A DNA stretch of 42,685 bases from an uncultured Alphaproteobacteria bacterium (GTDB taxonomy: Bacteria > Pseudomonadota > Alphaproteobacteria > HIMB59), in contig CACPCY010000003.1 in the NCBI GenBank assembly GCA_902632575.1, positions 1-42,685 on the forward strand, given 5' to 3'. The notes under the pieces were generated by a model, which saw only the letters and a program-made list of their open reading frames with translations, did not search any database and was not told the origin of the DNA. The translations under genes and the position numbers were made by a program. The number at the start of each line of letters is the position of its first letter. Position 1 is the first letter of the stretch. Below are positions 25,135-33,016 of the stretch, piece by piece.

Positions 25135-26073
25135 GTGGTTAAAAAAATTATAACAGCTAAACACAGGGGTTTCTGTGCTGGCGTTGAAAGGGCTGTCGAG
25201 ATGGTTGAAAAAAGTCTGACAAAATATGGTGCCCCTGTTTATGTTCGCCATGAAATTGTTCACAATAAATTCGTTGTGAACAACTTAAGAGAAAAAGGAG
25301 TTGTGTTTGTAGACTCGTTAGAGGAAATACCTAAAAATACAAAACAGCCAGTGATTTTTTCTGCACACGGCGTTGCACAGAGAGTAATTAACAAAGCTAA
25401 AAACTATAATATGCTATTTTATGATGCTATTTGTCCTTTAGTCAGCAAGATACACAAAGAAATAATACAATTAGAAAATAATGATTACAAAATATTAATG
25501 ATTGGTCACGAACACCATCCTGAGGTTGAGGGAACTGCCGGGCAATTAAAAGATATTGCCAACCTAACATTAGTTCAAAATATCGAAGACGTTGATAAAC
25601 TATACTTTCCTCTCAACCAAAAACTTGCCTATATAACTCAAACAACATTATCAGTATTTGATACACAAGAGATTGTTGAAGCTCTTGAAAAAAAATATCC
25701 CTCAATTCTAGCGCCCAAGAAATCTGACATCTGCTATGCTACTTCTAATAGACAATTATCTGTGCAAGATATGTCAAAAAATGTTGATGCTTTCTTTGTA
25801 ATAGGAGCACACAATAGTTCAAACTCCATTAGGCTAGTTGAAACTGCTAAAAGATTTGGTTGTAAACACAGTGAGTTAGTAGAAAATATAAATGATTTTG
25901 ATTATTCAATTTTGTCAGAGTTTAACACTATAGGTTTAACAGCTAGTGCTTCTGCACCGGAAGAACAATTAAATTTATTTATCGAAGAAATAAAAAAAGT
26001 ATATACAATTGAGGTTTTAAACTTCAAAGAAGATGAAAATATAACATTTAAGATTCCAAATTTTCTTAATTAA
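25135..26073 (+). CDS. ispH: IspH, 4-hydroxy-3-methylbut-2-enyl diphosphate reductase
   Basis: The last enzyme of the MEP pathway, an iron-sulfur protein giving IPP and DMAPP. The 312-residue protein has the three cluster cysteines Cys14 (HRGFCAGV), Cys100 (DAICPLV) and Cys200 (SDICYATSNRQ), plus GHEHHPEVEGT with the proton-relay Glu, and AHNSSNS. The start is GTG. It converges with blh (8-nt overlap), which places isoprenoid precursor supply at the edge of the retinal gene cluster. Confidence 0.97.
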   Translation: MVKKIITAKHRGFCAGVERAVEMVEKSLTKYGAPVYVRHEIVHNKFVVNNLREKGVVFVDSLEEIPKNTKQPVIFSAHGVAQRVINKAKNYNMLFYDAICPLVSKIHKEIIQLENNDYKILMIGHEHHPEVEGTAGQLKDIANLTLVQNIEDVDKLYFPLNQKLAYITQTTLSVFDTQEIVEALEKKYPSILAPKKSDICYATSNRQLSVQDMSKNVDAFFVIGAHNSSNSIRLVETAKRFGCKHSELVENINDFDYSILSEFNTIGLTASASAPEEQLNLFIEEIKKVYTIEVLNFKEDENITFKIPNFLN

Positions 26074-26881
26074 ACTTTCTTCTATAAAATATATCTACCA
26101 AAGTCATGTGTGGAAGTGTCAAAGCCGCTAAACCAATAAATAGTGTTTTGATGAAAGACTCCTCAAAAGAGTAATTATTATAAAGGTAGATGATAGCTAT
26201 ACATCCCCCAATCCAAGTTAAGACTGTAAAAGCAACAGTAGTTATCGTAACAAATTTATTATTAGATAGGTATTTAGATGTATCCTTTAATATTGACCTT
26301 ATGTGTTTAAAAGTGTGGATTAAACAAAAATAAATAGAAAAACCAACAAGTGGCTCAGTATAAAAAATGATCAGTAATATTACTAAAATCTCTAAAAGAC
26401 CCCTCCTTAATATTGGTATTTTGTATGCTAAGTAAAAATATCTAAATAAAAGACAAATGTAGCAAAGATATACAATTACAAGATAGTCTTTTAATTGGCT
26501 AAAAGATGAATTAGATAAAAAAATAAATATTTCAAATGTTTCGTTAGTATGAAAAAAAATAATTCCAAACACAATATTTAGGCCGTGTGTCAATGATATT
26601 GACCATTTATATTTTCTTAATTCAAGATAAGACCAATCGCACAATCCAAAATGAATTACACTCATGAAAATAAATAAGAATAAAGAAACTATTGGAAAGT
26701 AGATCCAAAATACAATTACAGCTGCTGATATAATTAAATATAAGGTTACAAAAATAAAAAAATCTCTCTTCGTTCTATATCCTAGTAAAGCTGCCACTGC
26801 CCCATCAAATGATCCGTGCGGAACACCAATAAATGAAACCAAACAAAGAGCAAGTAGCGAGATAAGGCTCAGTTCGTACAT
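26066..26881 (-). CDS. blh: Blh/Brp beta-carotene 15,15'-dioxygenase (retinal synthesis)
   Basis: An integral membrane non-heme iron enzyme of 271 residues that cleaves beta-carotene into two retinals. The iron-ligand histidines are recognisable: His22 (VPHGSFDG), His77 (VIHFGLCDW), His189 and His193 (FCLIHTFKH), at nearly the same positions reported for marine Blh (21, 78, 188, 192). LPHMTLVD closes the protein. Several helices cover most of its length. The ATG follows the crtY stop with no gap, so it is the last gene of the carotenoid operon. Confidence 0.94.
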   Translation of the reverse strand: MYELSLISLLALCLVSFIGVPHGSFDGAVAALLGYRTKRDFFIFVTLYLIISAAVIVFWIYFPIVSLFLFIFMSVIHFGLCDWSYLELRKYKWSISLTHGLNIVFGIIFFHTNETFEIFIFLSNSSFSQLKDYLVIVYLCYICLLFRYFYLAYKIPILRRGLLEILVILLIIFYTEPLVGFSIYFCLIHTFKHIRSILKDTSKYLSNNKFVTITTVAFTVLTWIGGCIAIIYLYNNYSFEESFIKTLFIGLAALTLPHMTLVDIFYRRKFN

Positions 26882-27958
26882 TTAATTAATAATTGTGCGC
26901 AAAGCAGCATTTATAAATTTAATTTTAGGCATTGACATAACGACTTTTAATTTTGTTCTAAGTTTAGATACACCCATCATAAATGATGCAAATTCATTCC
27001 CGTTTAAAGAATTTGCCATGTTAATAAAAACTTTCTCTGTTCCTTTATTTTTTTGTAAATAATTAACAAAGACTTTATCCATCCATTTATCAAAAATGGA
27101 GTGATGTTTTTTTTTATTACTCTTTAATAAGTTTTTAAGAAAAAAAGAAAATGCATATCCAGTTGATATCTTGGTAGCCCCACCTCGTGAGCCGATATTA
27201 ATGTAATTTTCACTTGATTTGTTCTCAATATCATACATTGGCAGCGCCCCTTTTTCTTCATCAACTATTTTATATTCAGATATATTTAATTTCGTCTCAA
27301 TGTACTCCATTATCTGATTTTGATACCAATCGTCTTTTTGTATTTCAGAAGAAAAAACTGTTGACTCAATTAACGCTCTATTTTCACTTATTGGTAAACA
27401 ATACATAAAATGCAACCCCACTTTTTGATCAACACGAAAATCCATTAAAGTTATATTATCACTATTTATCAATTGTTTTGTATCTATGAGGTATCCAAAA
27501 AAATGTTGTTTTACTCTTTCATTTTCTAATTTTGGTGTTCGGGAGTCATAAACCTTTTTAGCAAAAATTTTCTCTCCATTATCTAGGTGGATTTCAAAAT
27601 ATTTCTCTAAATTATTAATACTTTGAACATTTAATTCTTTTATTGATAGGTTTTTTAAGCCATCTAAACAGTAATCTTTCCAATCTTGGTATCTAATCGT
27701 GCAATAAGGCAAATCCTTAGTTTCGTGTGTAATATGATTATTTGCTAGATAAAAGTTCCATCTAAACCATTTTTTTTGTGTAAGAGTATCAAAATTTTTC
27801 ATCCAATCTGTCAGCCAAAACGCAAAAAAATTATTCCTTTTGTTATAAAAATTTTTATCTATTCCAATTAGACTATAATTTGTTCCTTCATACTTTAATT
27901 TTGCAGTAGCTAGGGCACTGGCACCCATACCTAAAAATGCGATATCATATATTTTCAT
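26882..27958 (-). CDS. crtY: CrtY-type lycopene beta-cyclase
   Basis: A flavin-dependent enzyme that cyclises lycopene to beta-carotene. The 358-residue protein has an N-terminal dinucleotide-binding start IAFLGMGASALATA, later FRVDQKVGLHFMYCLPI, and INIGSRGGATKISTGYAF near residue 250-270, the last being typical of bacterial CrtY. It lies between crtB (14-nt overlap upstream) and blh (0-nt gap), in pathway order. Confidence 0.9.
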   Translation of the reverse strand: MKIYDIAFLGMGASALATAKLKYEGTNYSLIGIDKNFYNKRNNFFAFWLTDWMKNFDTLTQKKWFRWNFYLANNHITHETKDLPYCTIRYQDWKDYCLDGLKNLSIKELNVQSINNLEKYFEIHLDNGEKIFAKKVYDSRTPKLENERVKQHFFGYLIDTKQLINSDNITLMDFRVDQKVGLHFMYCLPISENRALIESTVFSSEIQKDDWYQNQIMEYIETKLNISEYKIVDEEKGALPMYDIENKSSENYINIGSRGGATKISTGYAFSFFLKNLLKSNKKKHHSIFDKWMDKVFVNYLQKNKGTEKVFINMANSLNGNEFASFMMGVSKLRTKLKVVMSMPKIKFINAALRTIIN

Positions 27959-28820
27959 TTTTAAAAGAGTTCCTAATAGGAATGTAGGATTTATAAATAT
28001 TTTTTAAAAATAAAAATTCAGGTATAGATGTAATTGTAACCCACAATTTTTCTAATTTATTCAAATAAACTCTTTCAAACTTATAGGTATAACCATCATT
28101 CTTAATTTTTTCTCCAATACCTTTATAAATTTTTGCTGCAAAAAATATTGCTAATCTAGTTCTAAGAGGAATAAATTTCATACCAGAAAAACCATTAGCA
28201 TAGAATTTATCTGAGAGTTCTATTAAATTTTTAATAGTTAGCTCAATCAATCTTTTTTTTTGATCATCTAAATCATTGTCCATAAGGTCATTTACCGAGA
28301 TTTGTCCCAACCACTCCTTTGGTAGATACAATCTATTCATTTTTGCATCCTCGTAAACATCTCGTGCTATATTTGTTAATTGCATAGCAATACCCAAATC
28401 AATAGCATGCTTTCTCGCTTCAGTATCTTTTGTATTTATTATTGGTAGCATCATTAGGCCCACTGTTCCAGCAACCTTGTATGAGTAATCTATTAAATCT
28501 CTCTCATTATTTATTCTGACCTTTTGCTGATCACTGATTAAGCCATCTATTAGATCTTTTAAAATATCAAGATTAATATGATTTTGTTTAAAAAAAGTAT
28601 TTATCTCAGATTCCACATTTTCTTTTACCTGTTTAAATAAATCTTTTATTTGAGAGGAGGTATCCAATTCTGAATTATCTGCTAGATCGTCTAAGTAGCG
28701 ACATATGCTATAGAGCTTTGAAGCTGTGATTCTACTTTTTTTTGGTAAAAAAATGCTTGCCCAGTAAAAACTTTTACCCTCTGATTTAATGCTATAGGTG
28801 TTTGTTTTAAAAGTTGTCAC
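27945..28820 (-). CDS. crtB: CrtB, phytoene synthase
   Basis: Condenses two GGPP to phytoene. The 291-residue protein has the two Asp-rich motifs of trans-prenyltransferases, CRYLDDLADN (Asp44, 45, 48) and NIARDVYEDAKMNRLYLP. AMQLTNIARD and ANGFSGMKFIPLRTRLAI agree with the family. The start is GTG at 28820, one base after the crtI stop. The end overlaps crtY by 14 nt. Confidence 0.94.
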   Translation of the reverse strand: MTTFKTNTYSIKSEGKSFYWASIFLPKKSRITASKLYSICRYLDDLADNSELDTSSQIKDLFKQVKENVESEINTFFKQNHINLDILKDLIDGLISDQQKVRINNERDLIDYSYKVAGTVGLMMLPIINTKDTEARKHAIDLGIAMQLTNIARDVYEDAKMNRLYLPKEWLGQISVNDLMDNDLDDQKKRLIELTIKNLIELSDKFYANGFSGMKFIPLRTRLAIFFAAKIYKGIGEKIKNDGYTYKFERVYLNKLEKLWVTITSIPEFLFLKNIYKSYIPIRNSFKNENI

Positions 28821-28821
28821 T

Positions 28822-30309
28822 TTAATGACTAACTTTGAAATCCTTAATTATCAGTTTCTCAATTACTTTTGCAGAGCACAATACACCAGGTATTCCAGCA
28901 CCTGGATGTGATCCTGCTGCTGAAAAATACAAATTTGGTATCTTTTTATCTTTGTTGTGATATCGAAACCATGCTGATTGAGAAAAAATCGGTGCAACGG
29001 AAAAGCCAGCTCCATATTTTGATCTATAATCATTTTTAAAATCTTCAGGAGTCATCCAAAATTCTGCCTCTATGTTTTCTTTTAACCCAGGCATAATAGT
29101 TTTATCTAAAGCTTCAACTATCCTATCCTTAAGTTTTGGACCCTCTAAATCCCATTGAACATTTCCTTGAAGGTTTGGAACAGGACATAATACATAAAAA
29201 CTATCGCATCCCTCAGGTGCAAAAGTATCATCTGTCGCTGTTGGACGATGAAGGTAAAGCGAAAAGTCATCAGTCAAGATCTTTTTCTCAAAAATATCGT
29301 GAAGGAGCTCTTTATATCTTTCAGACATCCAAATAGTGTGGTGAGCAACATCAGAAAATTTTTTCCTTGATCCAAAAAAAAGAACATAAAGACCCATAGA
29401 GTAATGTGTAAATTTCTTAGGCTTAAGAAGGCTATCCCTAGAGTATTTCGATGGTAACATTTCACTGTAAACTGTTGGAGGGTCCGCATTGCATATTATA
29501 AGATCTGCAGATATTTTCCTTCCATTAGTAAGAACCACATCTTCAGCTTTGCCGTCTTTAATGGAAATCCGTTCTACATCGGTTTCTTTTCTAATTTCAA
29601 TACCTTGTCTTATCATTAAATTTTCTAACTCTTTTACAATTTTACCAGTACCACCCATGCAAAAGTGCACCCCCCACTTTCTTTCAAGATAGTGTATTAA
29701 TGCATAAATAGAAGTTGTAGTAAAAGGATTGCCGCCAACTAACAATGGATGTATCGAAAATGCCTTTCGTAGATACTTATTTTTTAATTTGCTATTTACC
29801 AATTGACTAACTGTTAAATAACTTTTGAGTTTAATTAAAGATGGTATTTGTTTTGCCATCTCCCAAAAAGAAATAAAGGGTTTATCTGATAACCTTTCAA
29901 AACCTATCTCAAAAATATCTTTTGATGTTCTTAATAGTTTTTCATATCCATTAACGTCATTTTCATCAAATTTTCTTATTTCGTTATTTGTGTCTTCTAT
30001 AGATGGTCGATAATCAAAAGTTTTTCCATTGTGAAAGTAAAATCTGTACCAAGGATCTAAGGATTTAAAATTTAAGTAATCTTTTAAGTTTTCACCAAAT
30101 AATTCAAAAAGTTCTTCAAATAAAAAGGGCGCTGTTATAACAGTTGGTCCAGCATCGTGTCTATAACCATCTTTTTCGAAAACTCTTGCTCTTCCACCAA
30201 GCATGTTTAGTCTTTCAAGCAGCGTGACATCAAAACCAAGTTTTCTGCACCTTAAGGCAGCAGCTAGTCCTCCAAAACCCCCACCAATAACTACAACTCT
30301 CTTACTCAA
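28822..30309 (-). CDS. crtI: CrtI, phytoene desaturase
   Basis: An FAD enzyme that desaturates phytoene to lycopene in four steps. The 495-residue protein starts with the FAD loop VVVIGGGFGGLAAA, then GGRARVFEKDGYRHDAGPTV (GPTV is diagnostic), GGTGKIVKELENL, and ends with the family signature YFSAAGSHPGAGIPGVL. The only workable start is TTG at 30309. I see no Shine-Dalgarno sequence before it, and the proteorhodopsin terminator ends 28 bases upstream. Confidence 0.95.
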   Translation of the reverse strand: MSKRVVVIGGGFGGLAAALRCRKLGFDVTLLERLNMLGGRARVFEKDGYRHDAGPTVITAPFLFEELFELFGENLKDYLNFKSLDPWYRFYFHNGKTFDYRPSIEDTNNEIRKFDENDVNGYEKLLRTSKDIFEIGFERLSDKPFISFWEMAKQIPSLIKLKSYLTVSQLVNSKLKNKYLRKAFSIHPLLVGGNPFTTTSIYALIHYLERKWGVHFCMGGTGKIVKELENLMIRQGIEIRKETDVERISIKDGKAEDVVLTNGRKISADLIICNADPPTVYSEMLPSKYSRDSLLKPKKFTHYSMGLYVLFFGSRKKFSDVAHHTIWMSERYKELLHDIFEKKILTDDFSLYLHRPTATDDTFAPEGCDSFYVLCPVPNLQGNVQWDLEGPKLKDRIVEALDKTIMPGLKENIEAEFWMTPEDFKNDYRSKYGAGFSVAPIFSQSAWFRYHNKDKKIPNLYFSAAGSHPGAGIPGVLCSAKVIEKLIIKDFKVSH

Positions 30310-30318
30310 GATAGTTAA

Positions 30319-30324
30319 AGTATA
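30319..30324 (-). promoter_or_regulatory. Possible -10 element for the crtI operon
   Basis: On the minus strand TATACT lies between the proteorhodopsin terminator and the crtI TTG start. A transcript starting about seven bases further would have almost no 5' leader, in keeping with the absence of a ribosome site. No good -35 box is seen (the region there is the terminator T-run), so this is tentative. Confidence 0.25.
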
Positions 30325-30336
30325 TGAAATTTAGAC

Positions 30337-30370
30337 AAAAAAAAACCAGGCAAGTTAGCCTTGCCTGGTT
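30337..30370 (-). terminator. Strong intrinsic terminator after proteorhodopsin
   Basis: On the minus strand AACCAGGCAAG, a 5-base loop and CTTGCCTGGTT form a perfect 11-bp stem (30344-30354 with 30360-30370), followed by a run of T (30345-30337). It lies 21 bases after the proteorhodopsin stop and before crtI. It would end most opsin transcripts and separate opsin expression from the carotenoid genes. Confidence 0.92.
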
Positions 30371-30391
30371 TAAATAGGTTATAAAGCTTTA

Positions 30392-31159
30392 TTAAGCTTT
30401 TTTGCCTGAAGACGCTACTGCAGCAGCCCAAATAACTGCGACAAAAGCAATCTTATTCACAACGTCAGCAACGTTATAGATAACGTTTAGAGTCACAGCA
30501 TCAGCTCCTCCAGTTAAGTAACCGAAGAAATATCCTAATGGATAAATTGCCCAACCAACTGTAACGATCCATCTCATTGTGTTGAAAGCTGTTTGAACAG
30601 CTGCAGGACATTTGTCAGCAGCAGCTTTACCAGCTTCACCAGCAAAAATTTCATATAAAATGTATGCCCAACCAGCTAGACCTACAATGAATCCTGCCCA
30701 TGCGTTGATGAAGCCAGCTTCACCAGCATAACCAGCAACAAGCATCACTAAAGTACCGATTAACAGTCTCCAGAAAATACCAGCTGACACTGCAGCAACT
30801 GCAGCAAGGATAATGTAGAATTCAATCATCTGTAATGGAACAGTGATTAACCAGTCAACATATCTATAAACAGTAGGTGTATCACCTGTTGTTACCCATA
30901 CTTCTCTCATATAGAAGTAGTGTACTGCGGCAACTAGACAAACAAGACCACCAAGTGCAAGAGATGTCTTCCACTTACCTGATACGTTGTTAGTTTCTAG
31001 AAAAAAGAATGCAGTAGCGGCAACCATACACATTGAGATAACCCAAAAAGATATCCCAACAAAGTCGTCTGGCGCTAAGCCAACGCTTGCAGAAGCTATT
31101 CCTGGCAGTGCTACAAGAGCAGCTGTTGGGATAGCCATAGATTTTAAAAACTTAATCAT
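30392..31159 (-). CDS. Proteorhodopsin, blue-tuned light-driven proton pump
   Basis: A seven-helix retinal protein of 255 residues with a cleavable N-terminal signal (cut near 23). The key residues of proton-pumping proteorhodopsins are all present: His80 (AAVHYFY), proton acceptor Asp102 (YVDWL), donor Glu113 (QMIEFY) and retinal Schiff-base Lys236 (DVVNKIAF). These correspond to His75, Asp97, Glu108 and Lys231 of the reference protein (offset 5). The tuning position (reference 105) is Gln110, indicating blue absorption. A strong ribosome site (AAGGAG) precedes the ATG. G+C is visibly higher than in neighbours (24 and 30 of 60 bases in two lines I counted, 30601-30720). Confidence 0.98.
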   Translation of the reverse strand: MIKFLKSMAIPTAALVALPGIASASVGLAPDDFVGISFWVISMCMVAATAFFFLETNNVSGKWKTSLALGGLVCLVAAVHYFYMREVWVTTGDTPTVYRYVDWLITVPLQMIEFYIILAAVAAVSAGIFWRLLIGTLVMLVAGYAGEAGFINAWAGFIVGLAGWAYILYEIFAGEAGKAAADKCPAAVQTAFNTMRWIVTVGWAIYPLGYFFGYLTGGADAVTLNVIYNVADVVNKIAFVAVIWAAAVASSGKKA

Positions 31160-31165
31160 TGAGTA

Positions 31166-31216
31166 CTCCTTTTCTTAAGTTCTAAAACTTATAACAGAAT
31201 CCTAATTGTAAGGATT
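31166..31216 (-). promoter_or_regulatory. Proteorhodopsin ribosome site, -10 candidate and inverted repeat
   Basis: Reading towards the opsin: an inverted repeat AATCCT-N7-AGGATT at 31216-31198, then TATAAG at 31193-31188 as a -10 candidate, then the ribosome site AAGGAG at 31171-31166, six bases before the ATG. With a 17-base spacer the -35 position would coincide with the distal half-site of the repeat. That is a typical place for a regulator to bind, though no regulator is known here. Confidence 0.4.
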
Positions 31217-31235
31217 AGTTAATTGCAGGGGATTA

Positions 31236-31265
31236 TAGGTATAAATTGCAAAAAAAAAATACCTA
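31236..31265. repeat. Inverted repeat in the divergent opsin/crtE control region
   Basis: TAGGTAT (31236-31242) and ATACCTA (31259-31265) form a perfect 7-base inverted repeat with a 16-base AT-rich spacer that includes a ten-base A run (31250-31259, whose last base is the first of the right arm). It is centred about 50 bp upstream of the small membrane protein gene and could be an operator for the rightward genes. Function is not shown. Confidence 0.35.
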
Positions 31266-31298
31266 ATATGACTTTTATTAATATATTTTGGGAGTATA

Positions 31299-31520
31299 GT
31301 GGGTAAAAAAATGGCTATTTTTCAAGATAGTGTACTGTTTAATGGGTTTTTATTCTTTTTATCCACACTATTGCTATGGATAATACTGAAATTCAATAAA
31401 AATTACATAAATAACAAAAAAACTAAGAAAATCATAAATTTCTTTGTTTACCTTGTTTTTATAGGTGTAATTGTATTCATTTTCGATAATCACACCTCTC
31501 ATTACTTGGATAACTTTTAA
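31299..31520 (+). CDS. Small two-helix membrane protein preceding crtE
   Basis: A 73-residue protein starting at GTG 31299, with GGGAG about five bases upstream; an ATG at residue 5 (31311) is the alternative. Two hydrophobic helices, roughly residues 12-31 (LFNGFLFFLSTLLLWIILKF) and 45-62 (INFFVYLVFIGVIVFIF), are joined by a basic Asn/Lys-rich loop. It ends 3 bp before the prenyl synthase ATG, so the two are very probably co-transcribed, divergently from proteorhodopsin. I recognise no family; its place in the phototrophy cluster is the main clue. Confidence 0.65.
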   Translation: MGKKMAIFQDSVLFNGFLFFLSTLLLWIILKFNKNYINNKKTKKIINFFVYLVFIGVIVFIFDNHTSHYLDNF

Positions 31521-31523
31521 TTA

Positions 31524-32423
31524 ATGAAAATAAATGAAAACTTCGAGAAAAAGCAAATCAAATCATTTTCTTTGAATTTTGATAAAAAGCTTATTAGACA
31601 TATCCAAAAATTAAAGTCACCAGATAAACGAATTAAAAAGGCAATGATTTATTTTGCCAAAACTGGTGGAAAGAGGATTAGACCGTTCCTGCTTTATCGA
31701 ATGGGTTCATATTTAAATATAATGCCGAAAATATTAGATGACTTTGCCCTTTCGATTGAATGTGTTCACCTGCACTCTTTAATACACGACGATTTACCGT
31801 CTATGGATAACGATGACTATAGAAGGGGTAAATTAACCGTGCATAAACAATTTGATGAGGCCACTGCTGTCTTAGCAGGAGATATGTTTCAAGTTTTGTC
31901 AGTAAAAACGTTAGTAGAGTCAAAAAATCTCTCTGATAATCAGAAAATCAAATCAATACAGATGCTTTCAAAAGCTAACGGTATGCAGGGTTTAATAGCT
32001 GGACAATCCATGGATATTTACATGAAAAAAAATTCTACTATAAAGGATATAGAGAAAATGCATCATTTAAAAACTGGTGCATTATTTAGCTTATGCTTCA
32101 ATCTTCTTCTAAACGTAAAAAAATTAAATGAAAATAAAAAGAGAGAGCTAAAAAAAATTGGAGATACAATTGGAAAAATTTTTCAAGTTACTGACGATAT
32201 GCTTGATAGATGGGGAAATGAGAAAAAAGTTGGAAAGAAAATTAAAAAAGACTCACAAAAAGCAAATATTGCTTATAAGCTTAATCGTACTGAATGCACT
32301 AGGCATTTAAGACTGATTCAAAATAGAAATTACAAAGCAATGCAAAATTTCTTTAATAAAAAGAGGGAACCCTTGCTATATATGTCGAGTCTTGTTAATT
32401 TTATCGTTAACCGTATTAGATGA
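31524..32423 (+). CDS. crtE: Trans-polyprenyl diphosphate synthase (CrtE/IspA type)
   Basis: Makes a C15 or C20 isoprenoid diphosphate from IPP and DMAPP. The 299-residue protein has the first Asp-rich motif DDLPSMDNDD (Asp89, 90, 95), the second DDMLD (224-228), and GGKRIRP for the diphosphate. The SLIHDDLPxMDxDD context resembles IspA (FPP synthase) as much as CrtE (GGPP synthase). I call it crtE because phytoene synthase needs GGPP and the gene sits beside the carotenoid cluster. Product chain length is not decided by what I can see. Confidence 0.82.
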   Translation: MKINENFEKKQIKSFSLNFDKKLIRHIQKLKSPDKRIKKAMIYFAKTGGKRIRPFLLYRMGSYLNIMPKILDDFALSIECVHLHSLIHDDLPSMDNDDYRRGKLTVHKQFDEATAVLAGDMFQVLSVKTLVESKNLSDNQKIKSIQMLSKANGMQGLIAGQSMDIYMKKNSTIKDIEKMHHLKTGALFSLCFNLLLNVKKLNENKKRELKKIGDTIGKIFQVTDDMLDRWGNEKKVGKKIKKDSQKANIAYKLNRTECTRHLRLIQNRNYKAMQNFFNKKREPLLYMSSLVNFIVNRIR

Positions 32424-32460
32424 ATAATCATTTTTATAAATATGAAATAACACATAGCCA

Positions 32461-32934
32461 ATGACAATAAATGAAAATGATCTAACGAATGCTCGAACTG
32501 ATTGGGGAGAAGGCATGATTGGAATTTCACAAGCTTATGAAAAAAAAGGTATTGATCAAGCTACTTTAGTTGCAAACAAAATGTTAGATAATCTTTATGG
32601 GTTTGAGTTAGGAGCAGTATTATTTAAACCAACTCTGAGTGGCGGTAATCAAACATTTCGATTAGACAAAGAGGGGGCGCTTTCATACTTTGTTGGAAAT
32701 AACCCAAAGTACCCTAAAGACAGTGGGTTTGGAATTAAAGATTGGCTCGAAGTTAAATCAGAAACATCATCTGTGTTTATAGATCAAAATGTAGCAATGT
32801 GGATGGGTTGGGTAACGTTGATTAACAAAGAAGGAACCGCTGTTAAAGTTGATAAGAGCTGGGGATATAAAAAAACCGAAAATGGTATATTAAAAATAGT
32901 TTTGCATCACTCTTCGCTGCCATATAAAGCTTGA
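32461..32934 (+). CDS. NTF2-like (SnoaL/DUF4440-type) protein of unknown function
   Basis: A 157-residue soluble protein without a signal peptide. The opening helix region (NARTDWGEGMIGISQAYEKKGID) is followed by beta strands ending in ILKIVLHHSSLPY, a strand-rich tail common in NTF2-like folds where a cone-shaped pocket binds a small ligand. No catalytic residues can be named. It follows crtE by 37 bp on the same strand and may be a passenger of that transcript. Confidence 0.6.
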   Translation: MTINENDLTNARTDWGEGMIGISQAYEKKGIDQATLVANKMLDNLYGFELGAVLFKPTLSGGNQTFRLDKEGALSYFVGNNPKYPKDSGFGIKDWLEVKSETSSVFIDQNVAMWMGWVTLINKEGTAVKVDKSWGYKKTENGILKIVLHHSSLPYKA

Positions 32935-33016
32935 GTAAATATTTATTTTTAGAAAATCCAAAATTCATTAAACTTTTTACATAGAGTAAGCTTTTAAAAA
33001 TTCTTTTAATGTAAAT

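Noticed and set aside
31250..31265. Terminator for the proteorhodopsin upstream region (A-run next to an inverted repeat)
   Set aside because: The homopolymer lies mostly inside the spacer rather than after the stem on either strand, so it does not have the layout of an intrinsic terminator.
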